A stretch of 64,000 bases of DNA from Tepidamorphaceae bacterium (GCA_028289445.1 JANQPO010000021.1:124001-188000), one strand, 5' to 3'; shown: positions 49,805 through 60,240, counted from the stretch's first letter. Translations and numbers: made by a program. Notes: generated by a model from the letters alone, not told the origin.

Positions 49805-50752
49805 ATGAAAAGACTGCTCACAGCTCTTGCACTTTCGCTGACTGCCGCGCCGGCGATGGCTTTCCCGGTGTCCGTCGACAGTTGCGGAACGCCGGTGACC
49901 TTCGAAGCGCCGCCGGAACGGATGATCGTCCACGATATCAACATGGCCGACATGGCCTTCGCGCTGGGTCTTCAGGATCGCATGGTCGGCGTAACCGGCA
50001 TTTCGGGCTGGTACAAGACAAGCGCGGAGTTCGATGCCCGGCGCGGCGACATACCCGAACTGGCACCGAAATACCCGACGATGGAAAACCTGATCGGTGC
50101 CTCGCCCGACCTGTTCTTTGCGGGATGGTACTACGGGATGAAACCGGGCGGCGATGTCACCCCCGATACGCTTGCCGCTCAAGGCATCCCGACAATCGTT
50201 TTGTCGGAGAGCTGCATCCATCTGGACAAGAACCGCCCGGCGGCGTCCATGGATCTGCTGTTTGCCGATACTTTGCGTCTTGGCGAAATTTTCGCAAAGG
50301 AGGCGGAAGCGCAAGCTCTTGTCGATGGCTGGAAGTCCAAGCTGGAGGCGATCAGGCAGTCGGTGCCCGAGGGCGAGCCCACGCGCGTGTTTCTTTATGA
50401 TTCCGGTGACGACCAACCCTTCACTGCAGGCAAGTACGCCATTACGACTGCGATGATCGAAGCAGCCGGCGGCGTCAATGTGACCGGTGATATGGAGACC
50501 AGTTGGGGTCGCACGTCATGGGAGGCCGTTGCCGCAGCCAACCCGCAATTCCTGATCCTGCTCGACTATCAGGGTGGCGACGGTGCGCAAGGATTGTTGT
50601 CGTTCCTCAAGGAGCATCCAGTGATGTCCTTAACGGACGCCGTGAAGAACGAACGGTTCGTACCGTTGCGCTACGAAGAGCTGACTCCGGGACCGGCCAA
50701 TATCGATGCAATCGAGAAAATAGCCACGGCGATGCATGCAGGCTCGTCCTAG
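49805..50752 (+). CDS. vitamin B12-type ABC transporter substrate-binding protein (BtuF-like)
   Basis: Signal peptide; class III SBP pattern (PERMIVHDINMADMAFALGLQDRMVGVTG, YPTMENLIGASPDLFFAGW); under the cobalamin riboswitch. Confidence 0.85.
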   Translation: MKRLLTALALSLTAAPAMAFPVSVDSCGTPVTFEAPPERMIVHDINMADMAFALGLQDRMVGVTGISGWYKTSAEFDARRGDIPELAPKYPTMENLIGASPDLFFAGWYYGMKPGGDVTPDTLAAQGIPTIVLSESCIHLDKNRPAASMDLLFADTLRLGEIFAKEAEAQALVDGWKSKLEAIRQSVPEGEPTRVFLYDSGDDQPFTAGKYAITTAMIEAAGGVNVTGDMETSWGRTSWEAVAAANPQFLILLDYQGGDGAQGLLSFLKEHPVMSLTDAVKNERFVPLRYEELTPGPANIDAIEKIATAMHAGSS

Positions 50753-51760
50753 GTGACGCTAAGGCCCACAGTTTGGCTTCTGCCCGGACTGTGCCTGCTG
50801 GCTGGTCTGACGGTCGTTGCCATCGCCGTCGGGTCCACACATCTCCCCTTCGGCGTCGTCGTGGACGCAATCATGGCGGCGCTGACGGGGATGCAACCGG
50901 AAGGCGGGCCGTCGCCGCTTGACCGCATCGTCGTCGATCTGAGACTGCCGCGCGCGCTCCTAGCCCTCATGGTGGGGGCGGGGCTCGGCGTGGTCGGCTG
51001 TCTCCTCCAGACCGTGACGCGTAACGATCTGGCCGATCCGTTTCTGTTCGGCTTGTCCTCCGGCGCGGCGGCAGGGGCTGTCCTCGTCATCACCGTCACC
51101 GGCGATGTGCTCGGTGTATGGACGCTGCCGCTGGCGGCCTTCGTCGGTGGAATGCTCGCATCTGCAATTGTGTTGGTCCTGGTCTCGCGCCTGCGCGATC
51201 AAGGACCGGCACGACTGGTTCTTGCCGGTCTGGCCGTGTCGTTCCTGTTCATGGCGCTGACCAATTATCTCGTCTTCGCCGGTGATCAGCGCGCGGCGCA
51301 CTCCGTCCTGTTCTGGACGCTTGGGGGACTGGGGTTGGCGCGATGGGACCTTCTTCCAGTGGCGCTTGCCGGCGTTGTCGCAATCGTCATCTATGCGCAG
51401 ACCCGCCATCGCCAATTCGATGCCATGCTTGCGGGCGATGAAACCGCTGTCACCCTTGGCGTCAACGTTGCTGCACTGCGTCGCATCACCTTTCTGGTTT
51501 GTGCCTTTGCAACCGCAGCCTTTGTTTCAATCGCCGGTGTCATCGGGTTTGTCGGCCTGATGGTCCCGCATCTGGCGCGCGGAATTGCCGGACCGATGCA
51601 CCGTAATCTGATCCTGCTTTCGGCCATGATCGGCGCCGGTCTTCTGCTTGCCAGCGATATCGTTGCCCGCACCGCCTTAATGCCGCAGGAACTGCCGATC
51701 GGCATCGTCACGACGGCCGTGGGCTCCGTCTTCGTTCTGGGGCTGTTGAGGCGGCTTTAG
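50753..51760 (+). CDS. vitamin B12-type ABC transporter permease (BtuC/FecCD family)
   Basis: LRLPRALLALMVGAGLGVVGCLLQTVTRNDLADPFLFGLSSGAAAGA, IGFVGLMVPHLAR; GTG start. Confidence 0.9.
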   Translation: MTLRPTVWLLPGLCLLAGLTVVAIAVGSTHLPFGVVVDAIMAALTGMQPEGGPSPLDRIVVDLRLPRALLALMVGAGLGVVGCLLQTVTRNDLADPFLFGLSSGAAAGAVLVITVTGDVLGVWTLPLAAFVGGMLASAIVLVLVSRLRDQGPARLVLAGLAVSFLFMALTNYLVFAGDQRAAHSVLFWTLGGLGLARWDLLPVALAGVVAIVIYAQTRHRQFDAMLAGDETAVTLGVNVAALRRITFLVCAFATAAFVSIAGVIGFVGLMVPHLARGIAGPMHRNLILLSAMIGAGLLLASDIVARTALMPQELPIGIVTTAVGSVFVLGLLRRL

Positions 51761-51915
51761 CCCAAGGTGGCCCCGGTACGCATTTGGCAGCTTAAATCGG
51801 GGTACTAGGTGGCTTCTGCCCCGAGGCCATATTCGGAGGGGATACGGGGTCAATTCTCACGGTCGCAAGCGCAAAGGCATGCTAGGCGGTTGGTCGCTCT
51901 CTTCCTAAAGCGACT

Positions 51916-52587
51916 TCAGCCGCCGAGCTTCGCGGCGACCATTGCGCTCGCGCCGGACAGTTCACCGAGTTTTTCTCCTGCACGCAGACGCTGATGCCCG
52001 TCCGGCTCCGCTGCCTGCTTGCCGAGCGCCCAGTCTATGTCCGCCTCGGCTTCGCCGGCCGGCATGACCAGGACACCGCTGCCATCGGCAACTACCACGT
52101 CGCCGGGATGCACAACGGCGCCTCCGCACGCGACGTCGACATTGAACGCGCCGCCGATGTCGTAAAGGCGGGTTGTGATCGGCGCGACGCTGCGACACCA
52201 CACGGGAAGACCGTATTCGTGGATTTCGACCAGGTCTGTGCAAGGACCGTCCAGGACCACGGCAGAGCACCCTGAAGCCTTGATGGCACAGGCGACACCG
52301 CCACCGAGACAGGCGTGGCGGTCGTCACCAAGCCGATCGATGACCAAGATATCGCCGGCCCGAAGGAACTGGACGATGTGATGAAGGAGCGTCGAGTCCT
52401 GACCCGGCAAGGCCAACGTCACCGCCGTTCCCGCAATGCGGAGGTCGCCCCGTGAGACGCACTGAATACGCCGGTCGACGAAGCCAAGTTGGCGGCGATG
52501 GCCGATCGTCGCGGTCTCCACCCTGCCGGCTTTTTCAAGGAGGTCATCCGGGATTTGTTCGGGCATGTCACGCAGGATGTAGCTCAC
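51916..52587 (-). CDS. RraA/dimethylmenaquinone methyltransferase-like family protein
   Basis: RraA-fold pattern: GDILVIDRLGDDRHACLGGGVACAIKASGCSAVVLDGPCTDL, VHPGDVVVADGSGVLVMP. Confidence 0.85.
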   Translation of the reverse strand: MSYILRDMPEQIPDDLLEKAGRVETATIGHRRQLGFVDRRIQCVSRGDLRIAGTAVTLALPGQDSTLLHHIVQFLRAGDILVIDRLGDDRHACLGGGVACAIKASGCSAVVLDGPCTDLVEIHEYGLPVWCRSVAPITTRLYDIGGAFNVDVACGGAVVHPGDVVVADGSGVLVMPAGEAEADIDWALGKQAAEPDGHQRLRAGEKLGELSGASAMVAAKLGG

Positions 52588-52656
52588 GGTTTTCTCCTTG
52601 TCGGGAAGGGCTTAGATTGACTCGAATGGTCGAAAAGCCAGCCTAGCGGAGCGTCG

Positions 52657-54255
52657 ATGAATAGCAATGTCGAACACTGGTCCGTCTCGAAGACGGCTGT
52701 CTCCAGCCCCGAGGGTGCGGTGGCAGCGCAGCACTGGCAGGCCGCTGCCGTTGGTGCCGCGATGCTCCACCGCGGCGGCAACGCGGTCGACGCCGCGGTC
52801 GCCTGTGCCATGGCCCTCAATGCTGTCGAGCCGTGGATGTGCGGTCTTGGTGGCTCCGGGTACATCGTCGTGTGGCGCGGGGATACGAAGACCGGTCACG
52901 TGATCGACTTTCAAGGCATGTTGCCGGCCGGTATCCGTTTCGACGACTATCCGCTCGACCCCGATGTGCCGCAGTCAATCATGGGATTTCCGGGAGTCGT
53001 CGACCGCGCCAACGTCCTCGGCTACCGGTCGATCACGGTGCCGGGTGCCGTGCGTGGACTATCCACCGCGCTTGAAAAACATGGAAAGCTCGGCCTCGAC
53101 ACCGTGCTTGAACCAACGATTGCGCTGGCTAGACGCGGATTGCCCGTCGATTGGTTCGCGACGTTGCAGATCGCATTGTCGGCCGCCGATCTGGCTCGCG
53201 ACACGACAGCCCGAGACGTTTACCTTCCAAACGGATCGCCGGCCATGCCGGAGCAGAACATTCGTCTGGGAAATCTGGAGGCAACGCTGCGGGTGCTTGC
53301 GGCCGAGGGGCCGGATTGCTTCTACATCGGCACACTGGCGGAGCGGATCGTCGGCGATCTGCAGGCCGGCGGCAGCCGGATCACGCTGGAGGACATGGCG
53401 GCCTATGCTTGTCTCGAACACGCGCCGTTGACCGGCTGCCATCGCGGTGTCGACATCCACACGGCTGGCGACACCAGCGGCGGGCCGCGCTTGATCGAAG
53501 CGCTGGCCCACATCGCCGATCATCTCGATCCCGACAAGGGGATCGGACCGGAAAGCTGGGGTGTCTACGCCGATGCCCTGAACAAGGCGTGGCGCAGCCA
53601 CAACGTCCGGATCGGGCGGACGACGGAGGTCGGCGGCTGCACAAGCCACATGGCCGCGGTCGACCGTGACGGCAATATGGCGGCGCTCACCTATACGCTG
53701 CTTAACCGTTTCGGCGCCTGCGTCATGCTGCCGTCGACCGGCATGACGATGAACAACGCCGTGTCCTACTTCGATCCGCGTCCAGGCTATCCGACGTCGA
53801 TGGCGCCGCACATGCGGATCAATGCAAGCAATATGTGTCCGACGATCGCGGTTCGGGACGGGGAGGCGCTCTTCGCGGTCGGCGCCTCCGGTGCCAATCA
53901 TATCATGCCGTGCACGTTGCAAGTGGCGGCGCTCATGTTGGACTTCGGCCTATCGCTGGAAGAAGCGATGAACCATCCGCGTATCGATGCATCCGATCGC
54001 GGGTCGGTGCGGGTTGATCCGCGGCTAGGCGAACCGGTGCTGACCGCCTTGGGACAAAAGTTCGACCTGGAGGTGGCGCAACGACTTGTTTTCCCGAAAC
54101 TGTACTCCTGTCCCTCGGGCGTGTCCCGCGATCTCGAAACAGGCGTCTGTCATGGGATCAACGACCCGTCTCAGCCGATCGGAGGGGCGGCCACGCCGGC
54201 ACCGTTCGTTCTACCGGACGAAGGGTCCGCGTCCGAGTCGGCAGTCAGGGCGTAG
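52657..54255 (+). CDS. gamma-glutamyltransferase family protein
   Basis: GGNAVDAAVACAMALNAVEPWMCGLGGSGYIVVW, GCTSHMAAVDRDGNMAALT nucleophile region. Confidence 0.9.
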   Translation: MNSNVEHWSVSKTAVSSPEGAVAAQHWQAAAVGAAMLHRGGNAVDAAVACAMALNAVEPWMCGLGGSGYIVVWRGDTKTGHVIDFQGMLPAGIRFDDYPLDPDVPQSIMGFPGVVDRANVLGYRSITVPGAVRGLSTALEKHGKLGLDTVLEPTIALARRGLPVDWFATLQIALSAADLARDTTARDVYLPNGSPAMPEQNIRLGNLEATLRVLAAEGPDCFYIGTLAERIVGDLQAGGSRITLEDMAAYACLEHAPLTGCHRGVDIHTAGDTSGGPRLIEALAHIADHLDPDKGIGPESWGVYADALNKAWRSHNVRIGRTTEVGGCTSHMAAVDRDGNMAALTYTLLNRFGACVMLPSTGMTMNNAVSYFDPRPGYPTSMAPHMRINASNMCPTIAVRDGEALFAVGASGANHIMPCTLQVAALMLDFGLSLEEAMNHPRIDASDRGSVRVDPRLGEPVLTALGQKFDLEVAQRLVFPKLYSCPSGVSRDLETGVCHGINDPSQPIGGAATPAPFVLPDEGSASESAVRA

Positions 54256-54270
54256 CAAAACCGTATCGCC

Positions 54271-55200
54271 TCAGTAACCTTGTTCGAGGTCGACGAGATC
54301 GGGGACCGGTTTGCCCTGGTGAAACAGGCGGAGATTGGCCGCGATGGCTTTGCCACCGGCTTCCGGATCGATCAGCGAGGCCACATGCGGCGTGATCAGT
54401 ATTTTTGGATGATCCCAAAACGGGTGATCGTCCGGCAGGGGTTCTTGATGGAAAACATCGAGCGTGGCGGCGGCGATACGGCCGCTGTCGAGCGCGTCGA
54501 GCAAGTCGCTTTCCACGAGATGCTGCCCGCGCGCGGCATTGATGATCATCGCCCCTTCAGGGAGGCGGTCAAACAGCGGTTTGGAGAGGATACCGTCGGT
54601 GGCCGGGGTCAGGGGGAGCAAGTTGACGAGGATTTCTGTGCGCCCAAGGAACGCGTCGAAGTCCGGCTCGCCGGAAAAACACGTCACACCGTCTAGCGAT
54701 TTCGCGGTCCGTGACCAGCCCGCCGTGTCGAAGCCGATCGTCGCGAGGGTTTGGGCGCAATCGGCGCCGAGATTGCCGAGCCCCATGACGCCGACCCTGC
54801 GCTCATAGGCTGGCGGATTGATGAGCTGAAGCCACTCGCGTCGCGGCTGGGCCGCTTCGATGTCCGGCAGGCGGCGATGCAGGCGCAAAACGTGCAAGGT
54901 AACATATTCCCGCATGCGCTGTGTGAGGTCGAAGCCGGTCGTGCGGATGATCGGTATGCCCTTCGGCAACTCGGGATCCGCGAGCACGTGGTCTATCCCG
55001 GCGCCGATCGACACGATCGCCTTCAGGTTTGGGAACGTCTTCAATCCTCTCGCCGGCGGCTTCCAAACAACCGCATAGTCCACATCCATTCGGTCGCCCG
55101 GCTCATCCCAAGCGCGAACATCGAACTCCGGAAGGAGTGCGCGCATATGGTCCAGCCACCAGGGCGCGCGCGGTCCAGGGACGTACAAAACGACGGCCAT
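54271..55200 (-). CDS. glyoxylate/hydroxypyruvate reductase A-like D-2-hydroxyacid dehydrogenase
   Basis: RRVGVMGLGNLGADCAQTLATIGFDTAGWSRT, MIINAARGQHLVESDLLDAL, ITPHVASL. Confidence 0.88.
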   Translation of the reverse strand: MAVVLYVPGPRAPWWLDHMRALLPEFDVRAWDEPGDRMDVDYAVVWKPPARGLKTFPNLKAIVSIGAGIDHVLADPELPKGIPIIRTTGFDLTQRMREYVTLHVLRLHRRLPDIEAAQPRREWLQLINPPAYERRVGVMGLGNLGADCAQTLATIGFDTAGWSRTAKSLDGVTCFSGEPDFDAFLGRTEILVNLLPLTPATDGILSKPLFDRLPEGAMIINAARGQHLVESDLLDALDSGRIAAATLDVFHQEPLPDDHPFWDHPKILITPHVASLIDPEAGGKAIAANLRLFHQGKPVPDLVDLEQGY

Positions 55201-55230
55201 ACTCTCTCCGTTCTAAGCGCGATGCGTTTG

Positions 55231-56517
55231 CTATTCCGGGCCGAGGATAAGATTGGGCAGCCACAGGCTGAGCGCCGGGACGAAGGTAAGCGCGATCAGG
55301 ACGACCACAAGAGGAATCAGGAACGGTACGCAGGCCATCGTTACGCGCTCGAACGGTACCTTGCCGACCTCGACCATGATGTAGAGACCGATGCCCATCG
55401 GCGGCGTTACCGTGCCGATCAGAAGGCCGAGTTGCAAGATGATGCCGAAGTGGACGCGGTCGATCCCATAGGCGTCGATCACGGGCAGAAGCATGGGCAC
55501 CAGCATCAGCTTGGCCGGCACGCCCTCAACCACGCAGCCGATCAGTAGGATAAAGACAAGCATCAGGGCCAAGAAGACATTCTTGTTCTCCGTCAGCGCG
55601 AACAGCGCGTCGCCGAGAAGCTGTGGGACCTGCTCGATGGCCAGCAGCCAGCCCATGGCGATGGAAAAGCCGATGATGATCATGATCACCGTCGTCATCA
55701 GCATGGTGTCCGTGAGCGCCGACCAGAATTTCTCGAACGTTAGCGAGCGATAAAATAGGCCCAGCGCGATCGTATAGAGACATGCAAGAACACCGGCTTC
55801 CGTCGCCGTGACGAAACCGAACAGGATGGAGCCCAAGATGATACCGGGTGCGATCAACGCCAGAAAGCCGTCCACGGCATGGCTGCGAACCTCGCTCGGG
55901 GTCGCCTTGGGCTGAGTCGGAAAATTCTCGCGCGTGGCGAGATAGCGGTTGAAGGTCATCAAGGCCAAACCGACGACGACCCCCGGGAGGAGGCCCGCCA
56001 GGAACATGCGCTCGACTGACTGCTGAGCGAGAAACGCGTAGATCACTAGGCCGATGGACGGTGGGATCAGCGGCCCAACCACCGCCGAGCACACGGTAAC
56101 GGCCGCGGCGAACTCGGGCTTGTAGCCACGCTCCTTCATCGCCTTGATCTCGATGGTGCCGAGTCCCGCGGCGTCCGCAACAGCGGCGCCGGACACACCG
56201 GCAAAGATCATCGACGACAAGACATTGACCTGCGCTAGCCCGGCCTTGAAGTGACCGACAAGCGAGCTGGCGAAGGCGAAGATCCGATCGGTCATCCCAA
56301 CGACGTTCATCAGGTTCCCAGCCATGATGAAGAACGGCACGGCGGCGAGCGACGGCTTGTTCACGCCGTCGAGAATCTGCTGCGGAATGATGTAGAGCGA
56401 GTCCGAAAAGTCCGACGCCATAAACGCAAGCACCACCGCGGCGCCGATCGCGATCGAAATCGGCACGCGCAGAAGGATCATGACGATGAAACCGGCGAAA
56501 AGCGTGAGCGCCATCAT
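55231..56517 (-). CDS. TRAP transporter large permease (DctM)
   Basis: DctM motifs (GVSGAAVADAAGLGTIEIKAMKERGY, VVGPLIPPSIGLVIYA), multi-TM. Confidence 0.93.
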   Translation of the reverse strand: MMALTLFAGFIVMILLRVPISIAIGAAVVLAFMASDFSDSLYIIPQQILDGVNKPSLAAVPFFIMAGNLMNVVGMTDRIFAFASSLVGHFKAGLAQVNVLSSMIFAGVSGAAVADAAGLGTIEIKAMKERGYKPEFAAAVTVCSAVVGPLIPPSIGLVIYAFLAQQSVERMFLAGLLPGVVVGLALMTFNRYLATRENFPTQPKATPSEVRSHAVDGFLALIAPGIILGSILFGFVTATEAGVLACLYTIALGLFYRSLTFEKFWSALTDTMLMTTVIMIIIGFSIAMGWLLAIEQVPQLLGDALFALTENKNVFLALMLVFILLIGCVVEGVPAKLMLVPMLLPVIDAYGIDRVHFGIILQLGLLIGTVTPPMGIGLYIMVEVGKVPFERVTMACVPFLIPLVVVLIALTFVPALSLWLPNLILGPE

Positions 56518-56556
56518 GGTTGCGAGATCACCTTGCCAGCAGGCTTTCCGTCGCCC

Positions 56557-57126
56557 CTACTCATCGGCAATCACCATGCCATGCGGCTCCGGCCATCCGA
56601 GAAGCGCCTTGGCCAGATCAAGGAGCGCATTAATGAAAATGAGGAAGCAGGATACCGCGAGTGGAATCGAAAGCGTGTAACGCTCAAGCTCGGTGCCCCA
56701 GGGCGTGAGCACGCCGTCGATGACGCCGACCTGGCTCTCGAGAATGGTGGGCATCTGCCACAAAATGATGCCGATCACCGCCAGCACCACGACGGCCACG
56801 AAGATTCGGCTGACGAACATCGCCCCCGGCCCCAGCTTTCGCATGACGAAGTCGACTGAGATGTCCTTGCCCTTTCTGTAGACGGCGAAAAAGCCGATGA
56901 AGGACATCCAGACGAAAACCTGCATCGACCATGGCCAGATCCAGTAATAGGAGAGGTTGAGCGGCCGCAGAATAATGGTCACTGCCGTGCCGAGCAGCAT
57001 GAGCAGAAGGCAGACGTTAGCCGCGATCAGGAACACCCGTCCCAGCCGCTCCATGCCCTGGTCGAGAACGACGACAACAGAATGAACCGGGCCGCTTTCG
57101 CGGCCCGATCTTGTTTGGTTCGACAC
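56557..57126 (-). CDS. TRAP transporter small permease (DctQ)
   Basis: Four-TM protein, WPWSMQVFVWMSFIGFFAVYRKGKDISVDFV; between DctP and DctM. Confidence 0.9.
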   Translation of the reverse strand: MSNQTRSGRESGPVHSVVVVLDQGMERLGRVFLIAANVCLLLMLLGTAVTIILRPLNLSYYWIWPWSMQVFVWMSFIGFFAVYRKGKDISVDFVMRKLGPGAMFVSRIFVAVVVLAVIGIILWQMPTILESQVGVIDGVLTPWGTELERYTLSIPLAVSCFLIFINALLDLAKALLGWPEPHGMVIADE

Positions 57127-57137
57127 GGACCGCTCGT

Positions 57138-58151
57138 TCAGTTGCTGACCCGGGTCGCTTCGACGGCTTCCATGAAGCCTTCAGGCAGTTCCTGTTCCTG
57201 ATACCAGGCCTGCATCCGATCGATAAACGGCCGACGATCGACCTCGACGAAGGACACGCCGTTCTCCGTCATACGCTTGATCGATTCCTCCGCCGATTTG
57301 CCCATCAGTTCCTCACTGTACGTGCCGGCATCGACCAGTGCTTGGTCGACAGCCTTCCGCAGTTCGGGATTGAGGCCGTCATAGGCTTCCTGGTTCATCA
57401 TGAAGGAGATGGATTGATAGTACTCGTCGTGGCGAACGATGTACGGTGCCACTTCGTGGAAGCGCATCGACTCGACCAGAGCGATCGGGCTGTTGACAGC
57501 CGAGACGATGCCCTTGTCGATGGCCTGATAGACATCGGTCCATGGCAGCGTCTTGACGTCGGCACCGAGCCAGTTCCAGGTCTCGACCGCGATTTTCGAC
57601 GGCGCCATGCGCAAAGGCAGGCCCTGCATGTCATCGAAAGTACGGACATCCTGGTTGGTCACCATGACCCGGTAGGGACCGCGCATGACGGCGGTGGGAT
57701 CGCCAAGCACGCCGATACCCGCATCGCCGGCGGCTTTCTCGTACCAACCCTTCACGAGATCGGTGTTCATGAAACGAACCCAGTGGTCGCGATCGTCGAA
57801 AAGGAAGGCGCTGGAGATGAACTTAATCGCCGGCACCCACTTGTTCATATAGGTCGAACCCTCGGGGTAGAGATGAACGGTGCCGAGCTTGAGCTGTTCA
57901 AGCACGGCATCGGTCTTGCCGAGCTGCTCGTTGGGATAAACCTTCACGGTGAGCTTGCCACCCGAGTACTCGGCCACCTTGTCCGCAAAAAGCTGGAAGA
58001 CCAATCCCTCGGGACTGTCCGGCGGCATCTTGTGTGCCATCCGCCAACTCTCTTCGGCTGCAAGCGGCGCCGAGATAGCCATGGCACCGGTAGCGATGAT
58101 CGCAAAGGTGAGCGCTTTGAGACGAGCGAGCATGGTTCGCTTCTCCTTCAT
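57138..58151 (-). CDS. TRAP transporter substrate-binding protein (DctP)
   Basis: Signal peptide; MAHKMPPDSPEGLVFQLFADKVAEYSGGKLTVKVYPNEQLG. Confidence 0.93.
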   Translation of the reverse strand: MKEKRTMLARLKALTFAIIATGAMAISAPLAAEESWRMAHKMPPDSPEGLVFQLFADKVAEYSGGKLTVKVYPNEQLGKTDAVLEQLKLGTVHLYPEGSTYMNKWVPAIKFISSAFLFDDRDHWVRFMNTDLVKGWYEKAAGDAGIGVLGDPTAVMRGPYRVMVTNQDVRTFDDMQGLPLRMAPSKIAVETWNWLGADVKTLPWTDVYQAIDKGIVSAVNSPIALVESMRFHEVAPYIVRHDEYYQSISFMMNQEAYDGLNPELRKAVDQALVDAGTYSEELMGKSAEESIKRMTENGVSFVEVDRRPFIDRMQAWYQEQELPEGFMEAVEATRVSN

Positions 58152-58375
58152 TTCGAATTCTTTGAACGCTTCAGGCTCGCATCGGGAGGTGCCGCAGTCA
58201 ACGGTCTATGCGGGCAGTTTTGCGGCTTCGCTGTTGGATGGTTCGCCATGTCCATCTGCTTGGTGCATCCTGGCCTTGGACAGAAAATGAACTGACGCCG
58301 GATAGCCGATGTGTCCGCCGGGCCGTCGGATCCGGCACTGGCACCGCGGCAAGCAGTTCTCGCGAAGATGTCAGA

Positions 58376-59608
58376 TCAGGCGGCTGCTGGCGTGTTGCGA
58401 CGGGATCGATCGTCCATGGAGAACTGGATGATTGCGGCGAGCGCGCCGACGACAACGAGCGACGCCCAGGCGACCGCATAATCGCCGGTGATGTCGAACG
58501 ACAGTCCACCCAGATAGGCGCCCAGAAACGCGCCCACCTGATGGCTAAGGAACATCACGCCGAACAGCGCGCCGAAGTTGGTTGCATCGAACATGGCATT
58601 GATGAGTGCGCTGACCGGAGGGATCACGCTCAGCCACAACAGCCCCATCGCCGCGCCGAACATCAGCGTGCTTTCGACGGAAACCGGCAGGAAGGCATAG
58701 GAAGCGATTGCAATCGTTCGCAGCACATAGATTGCTGCGAGCACCAGCTTGTGCCCATATCTTTCGCCCAACTGACCCGCCGCTAGCGTTCCAATCGCAT
58801 TGAAGACACCGATCAAGGCAATCGCATTCGCGCCCAGGGATGCGGGCAAGCCGCAGATGGCGATGAAGTTCGGCAGATGCGTTGCGACGAAGATGAGCTG
58901 AAACCCGCATGCGAAGAACGCTACGGTCATTACGACATATCCCGGATGGCGTAGCGCCTGCCGGATCGCCTTGATGGCATCCGGCTTCTCGGCCGGCGTT
59001 TCGGAAACAGGTGCACGATTGGTTCGGAAAGCCATCGCCAACAAGGCCATCGCGGCTGCAACGCCGGCCAAGATGAGCAGAGTCGTTTGCCAGGAAAATG
59101 TATCAAGCGACCATTGGGTGCCGGGCGCGATGATGAAGGTTCCAAGGGAGCCGACGGCGGCCAGAATGGATACGGCGAGGGCGCGCACTTTTTGCGGGGC
59201 AGTTCTGGAGATAATGCCGACCAGCACGCCGTGGGAGGTCGCCGCGACGGCCAGCCCAATCAACACGCCACCACCGATGAAGATTCCGAGCGCCGTGCCT
59301 AGGCTCATAAGCCACAGACCCAAGGCGAAGCAGACCGCTCCCGCGATGACCACAAGCTGACCGCCAAAGCGGTCGGCCAAAGCCCCCATGAGCGGTTGGC
59401 CGATCCCCCAGGCGAGGTTCTGGACGGCCATAGCCAGTCCGAAGGTCGCGATCGAGATGCCCGTGCCGTAGGCGATTGGTCCCAGGAACAGCCCGAGGCT
59501 TTGTCTGATCCCCATTGAGGTCGACAAGACAGCTCCTGCCGCCACCAGCACCACAACGAGGATCGGCGACCAGGATCGAGTTCGCGTTTCATGGTCCAGG
59601 CGCATCAA
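58376..59608 (-). CDS. MFS transporter
   Basis: 12-TM pattern, GIGQPLMGALADRFGGQLVV. Confidence 0.88.
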   Translation of the reverse strand: MMRLDHETRTRSWSPILVVVLVAAGAVLSTSMGIRQSLGLFLGPIAYGTGISIATFGLAMAVQNLAWGIGQPLMGALADRFGGQLVVIAGAVCFALGLWLMSLGTALGIFIGGGVLIGLAVAATSHGVLVGIISRTAPQKVRALAVSILAAVGSLGTFIIAPGTQWSLDTFSWQTTLLILAGVAAAMALLAMAFRTNRAPVSETPAEKPDAIKAIRQALRHPGYVVMTVAFFACGFQLIFVATHLPNFIAICGLPASLGANAIALIGVFNAIGTLAAGQLGERYGHKLVLAAIYVLRTIAIASYAFLPVSVESTLMFGAAMGLLWLSVIPPVSALINAMFDATNFGALFGVMFLSHQVGAFLGAYLGGLSFDITGDYAVAWASLVVVGALAAIIQFSMDDRSRRNTPAAA

Positions 59609-59609
59609 T

Positions 59610-59628
59610 GCCTCCGTTCTAAGGAGGC
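59610..59628 (-). promoter_or_regulatory. hairpin sequestering the MFS gene ribosome-binding site (GCCTCC-TTAGAAC-GGAGGC)
   Basis: Perfect 6-bp inverted repeat in which the SD GGAGG pairs with an upstream CCTCC on the minus strand. Confidence 0.45.
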
Positions 59629-59661
59629 ACGATCAAAGATACCGGCGCGCAGGTAAACTCA

Positions 59662-60240
59662 CTAGTCGGTATACATCGGCTCAATGGCTGATTGGCTCTC
59701 CAGTAGCAGCCGGGCGGCCTTTGCTGCGTCCCGCGCATAATCGGGGTCCCGTTGGACCAGCATGCGCGCGATCGCGCCGTCGAGCAGGACCATAATCATC
59801 CGCGCCAAAGAAGCGGCGTCGGCAAGTCCGGCACGGTCGATGTCATCGGCAAGCCATCGTTCGAAGGCCGCCTTGTGTCTACGAGCCACATCAAGGGCGG
59901 GGTGGCCCGGACTGTCAGCAAGCTCGACGGCCGCGCGCAAAAAGCCGCATCCTTTCCAGTTTCGTTTTTCGGCGCTTCGGGCGAGCGTCAGAAACATCCG
60001 TTCGATCCGGTCCACCAGCGCTCCGTCGAACCCAGCCCAGTCTCGATAGCGCTCGATGGTGGGCTTGTGGCGAGCCTCCAGGTATGCCGCCACGAGATCA
60101 TCCTTGGATTTGAAATGGTAGTAGAGCGTCTTCTTGGTCACGCCGGCCCGCTCGGCAATCCTGTCGACGCTCACGTCACGAATGCTGCCCGCATAAAAGA
60201 GAGCGTCCACGGCGGCAATGATCTGATCCCTGGTCGACAT
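59662..60240 (-). CDS. TetR-family transcriptional regulator
   Basis: Start revised to MSTRDQIIAAVDALFYAGSIRDVSVDRIAERAGVTKKTLYYHFKSKDDLVAAYLEAR. Confidence 0.9.
   Translation of the reverse strand: MSTRDQIIAAVDALFYAGSIRDVSVDRIAERAGVTKKTLYYHFKSKDDLVAAYLEARHKPTIERYRDWAGFDGALVDRIERMFLTLARSAEKRNWKGCGFLRAAVELADSPGHPALDVARRHKAAFERWLADDIDRAGLADAASLARMIMVLLDGAIARMLVQRDPDYARDAAKAARLLLESQSAIEPMYTD

Noticed and set aside
57111-58295. Plus-strand ORF (394 aa)
   Set aside because: Antisense to the DctP gene; shadow frame.
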